Assembly (NCBI RefSeq): GCF_001405015.1
Contig: NZ_CYZX01000002.1
Coordinates: 1 to 64,000 of the forward strand
Source: Clostridium disporicum
Lineage (GTDB): Bacteria > Bacillota > Clostridia > Clostridiales > Clostridiaceae
DNA: 64,000 bases
Direction: 5' to 3'
This document shows, in pieces, positions 63,558-64,000 of this stretch. Made by a program: the position numbers and the translations under genes. Numbering within the stretch: position 1 is the stretch's first letter; every line of letters starts with the position of its first letter. The notes below the pieces were generated by a model. That model had not been told where the DNA came from. It did no database searches and worked only from the letters and a program-made list of their open reading frames with translations.

Positions 63558-63700
63558 ATTCGTAAGGTGATTCGATTGGGATAAACAAACACGAATGTTT
63601 CTTTGGAAAAGAAATGTTTTATTGTTGATTTATACGCATAGATTTGAATTTTTAAGCTATGGTGAGTCGTCTTAATTAACTTATCATAGCTTTAATTTAT
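63558..63700 (+). promoter_or_regulatory. Structured leader, candidate cis-regulatory RNA of unknown class
   Basis: ATTCGT (63558-63563) pairs with ACGAAT (63591-63596), followed by a second hairpin GTTTCTTT-GGAA-AAGAAAT. Downstream, CTATGG (63657-63662) can pair either with CATAG at 63637-63641 or, within a longer hairpin, with CATAGC at 63685-63690, as in an attenuator. The purine-riboswitch core is absent. Confidence 0.5.
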
Positions 63701-63729
63701 TTACATATTATTTATAAGGAGTGTTGAAA

Positions 63730-64000
63730 ATGGGGGAATTATCAACGAAAAAACTATCAACAAAAGAAAAACTTTTACCGATATTAACAAATAAGAATGT
63801 TGATATTAAGAAAGAAATGCTTGCAGGGTTAACTACTTTCTTGACAATGGCATATATTATCGCAGTTAATCCTAATATACTATCAGCTACTGGTATGCCT
63901 GCTGGAGCATTAGTTACAGCAACTTGTTTAGCGGCTGCACTTGCTTGCATAATGATGGGGTTATTTGCTAACTTACCATTTGCATTAGCTTCAGGTATGG
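63730..64000 (+). CDS. NCS2-family purine permease (PbuG/AzgA type), 5' part
   Basis: Only the first 90 residues are in the window; the frame is open at the right edge. The visible part has a charged N-terminus (KKLSTKEKLLPILTNKNVDIKKE) and then MLAGLTTFLTMAYIIAVNPNILSATGMPAGA, which is the highly conserved first membrane region of the guanine/hypoxanthine/adenine permeases of the AzgA-like NCS2 clade, and a second membrane segment. Substrate cannot be fixed from this fragment. AAGGAGTG precedes the ATG at 63730. Confidence 0.9.
   Translation, partial: MGELSTKKLSTKEKLLPILTNKNVDIKKEMLAGLTTFLTMAYIIAVNPNILSATGMPAGALVTATCLAAALACIMMGLFANLPFALASGM

Noticed and set aside
63558..63700. Standard guanine/adenine riboswitch upstream of the permease
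   Set aside because: The conserved junction and loop sequences of the purine aptamer cannot be found in the leader.

Overview
This window is a stretch of the core chromosome of a spore-forming, anaerobic, strongly AT-rich Firmicute, most likely Clostridium sensu stricto. The basis is the AT-rich codon use, purine-rich AGGAGG-type ribosome binding sites, frequent TTG and GTG starts, the sporulation genes (sigK, spoIIGA-sigE-sigG, spoIVA), an AdhE behind a Rex-type operator, a T-box ahead of alaS, and a thioredoxin reductase of the NADPH-independent clostridial type. I see no rRNA, tRNA, CRISPR array, prophage or intact insertion sequence. Nearly all genes point rightward; the calcium ATPase and nadE are the only confident leftward ones.

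Layout. 1-17.5 kb: a P-type Ca2+ ATPase (leftward), an ABC exporter, a thioredoxin plus ferredoxin-type thioredoxin reductase pair behind a CsoR-like operator, a 637-residue unknown protein, a deoxynucleoside kinase, nadE (leftward), an NfeD/SPFH membrane pair, and a run of little-characterised genes (zinc ribbon, SEC-C, TPR, MarR, PH-like membrane protein). 17.7-28 kb: adhE, a CAP-domain secreted protein, rarA, the iscR-iscS-iscU-mnmA operon for Fe-S clusters and tRNA thiolation, and a PRC-barrel/AI-2E transporter pair. 28-41.6 kb: T-box-alaS, ireB-ruvX-DUF1292-fur, RNase J, typA, then mltG-trmR-trhP-udk and a class B penicillin-binding protein. 41.7-48.6 kb: sigK, pilT, ftsZ, spoIIGA, sigE, sigG, a YlmC-type protein and nrdR. 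48.8-56.3 kb: pgeF and the complete phosphate system phoP-phoR-pstS-pstC-pstA-pstB-phoU. 56.4-64 kb: a DUF512 radical-SAM protein, der, gpsA, spoIVA, a small BECR-nuclease-like protein, asparaginase, and the start of an NCS2 purine permease cut by the window edge.

How the genes work together. The sporulation block encodes the sigma cascade: a candidate Spo0A-type promoter drives spoIIGA-sigE, a near-perfect sigma-F promoter drives sigG, and a candidate sigma-E promoter precedes an uninterrupted sigK. SpoIVA, further right, builds the coat basement layer. The phosphate block is a closed circuit of sensor kinase, regulator, PHO-box tract, Pst transporter and PhoU. The isc operon supplies sulfur to clusters and to MnmA; with trmR/trhP, two wobble-uridine modification routes are encoded here.

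The observations most worth following are regulatory: a structured leader ahead of the NCS2 permease that matches no purine riboswitch I know; an intrinsic terminator at 39957-40007 whose 3' arm is also the ribosome binding site of the penicillin-binding protein gene and whose U-tract contains its TTG start; an ireB leader with a hairpin between Shine-Dalgarno and start; a consensus promoter with an inverted repeat directly ahead of a terminator upstream of typA; and the CsoR-like operator on the thioredoxin operon. All positions were read by eye; no alignment, folding or database search was run.
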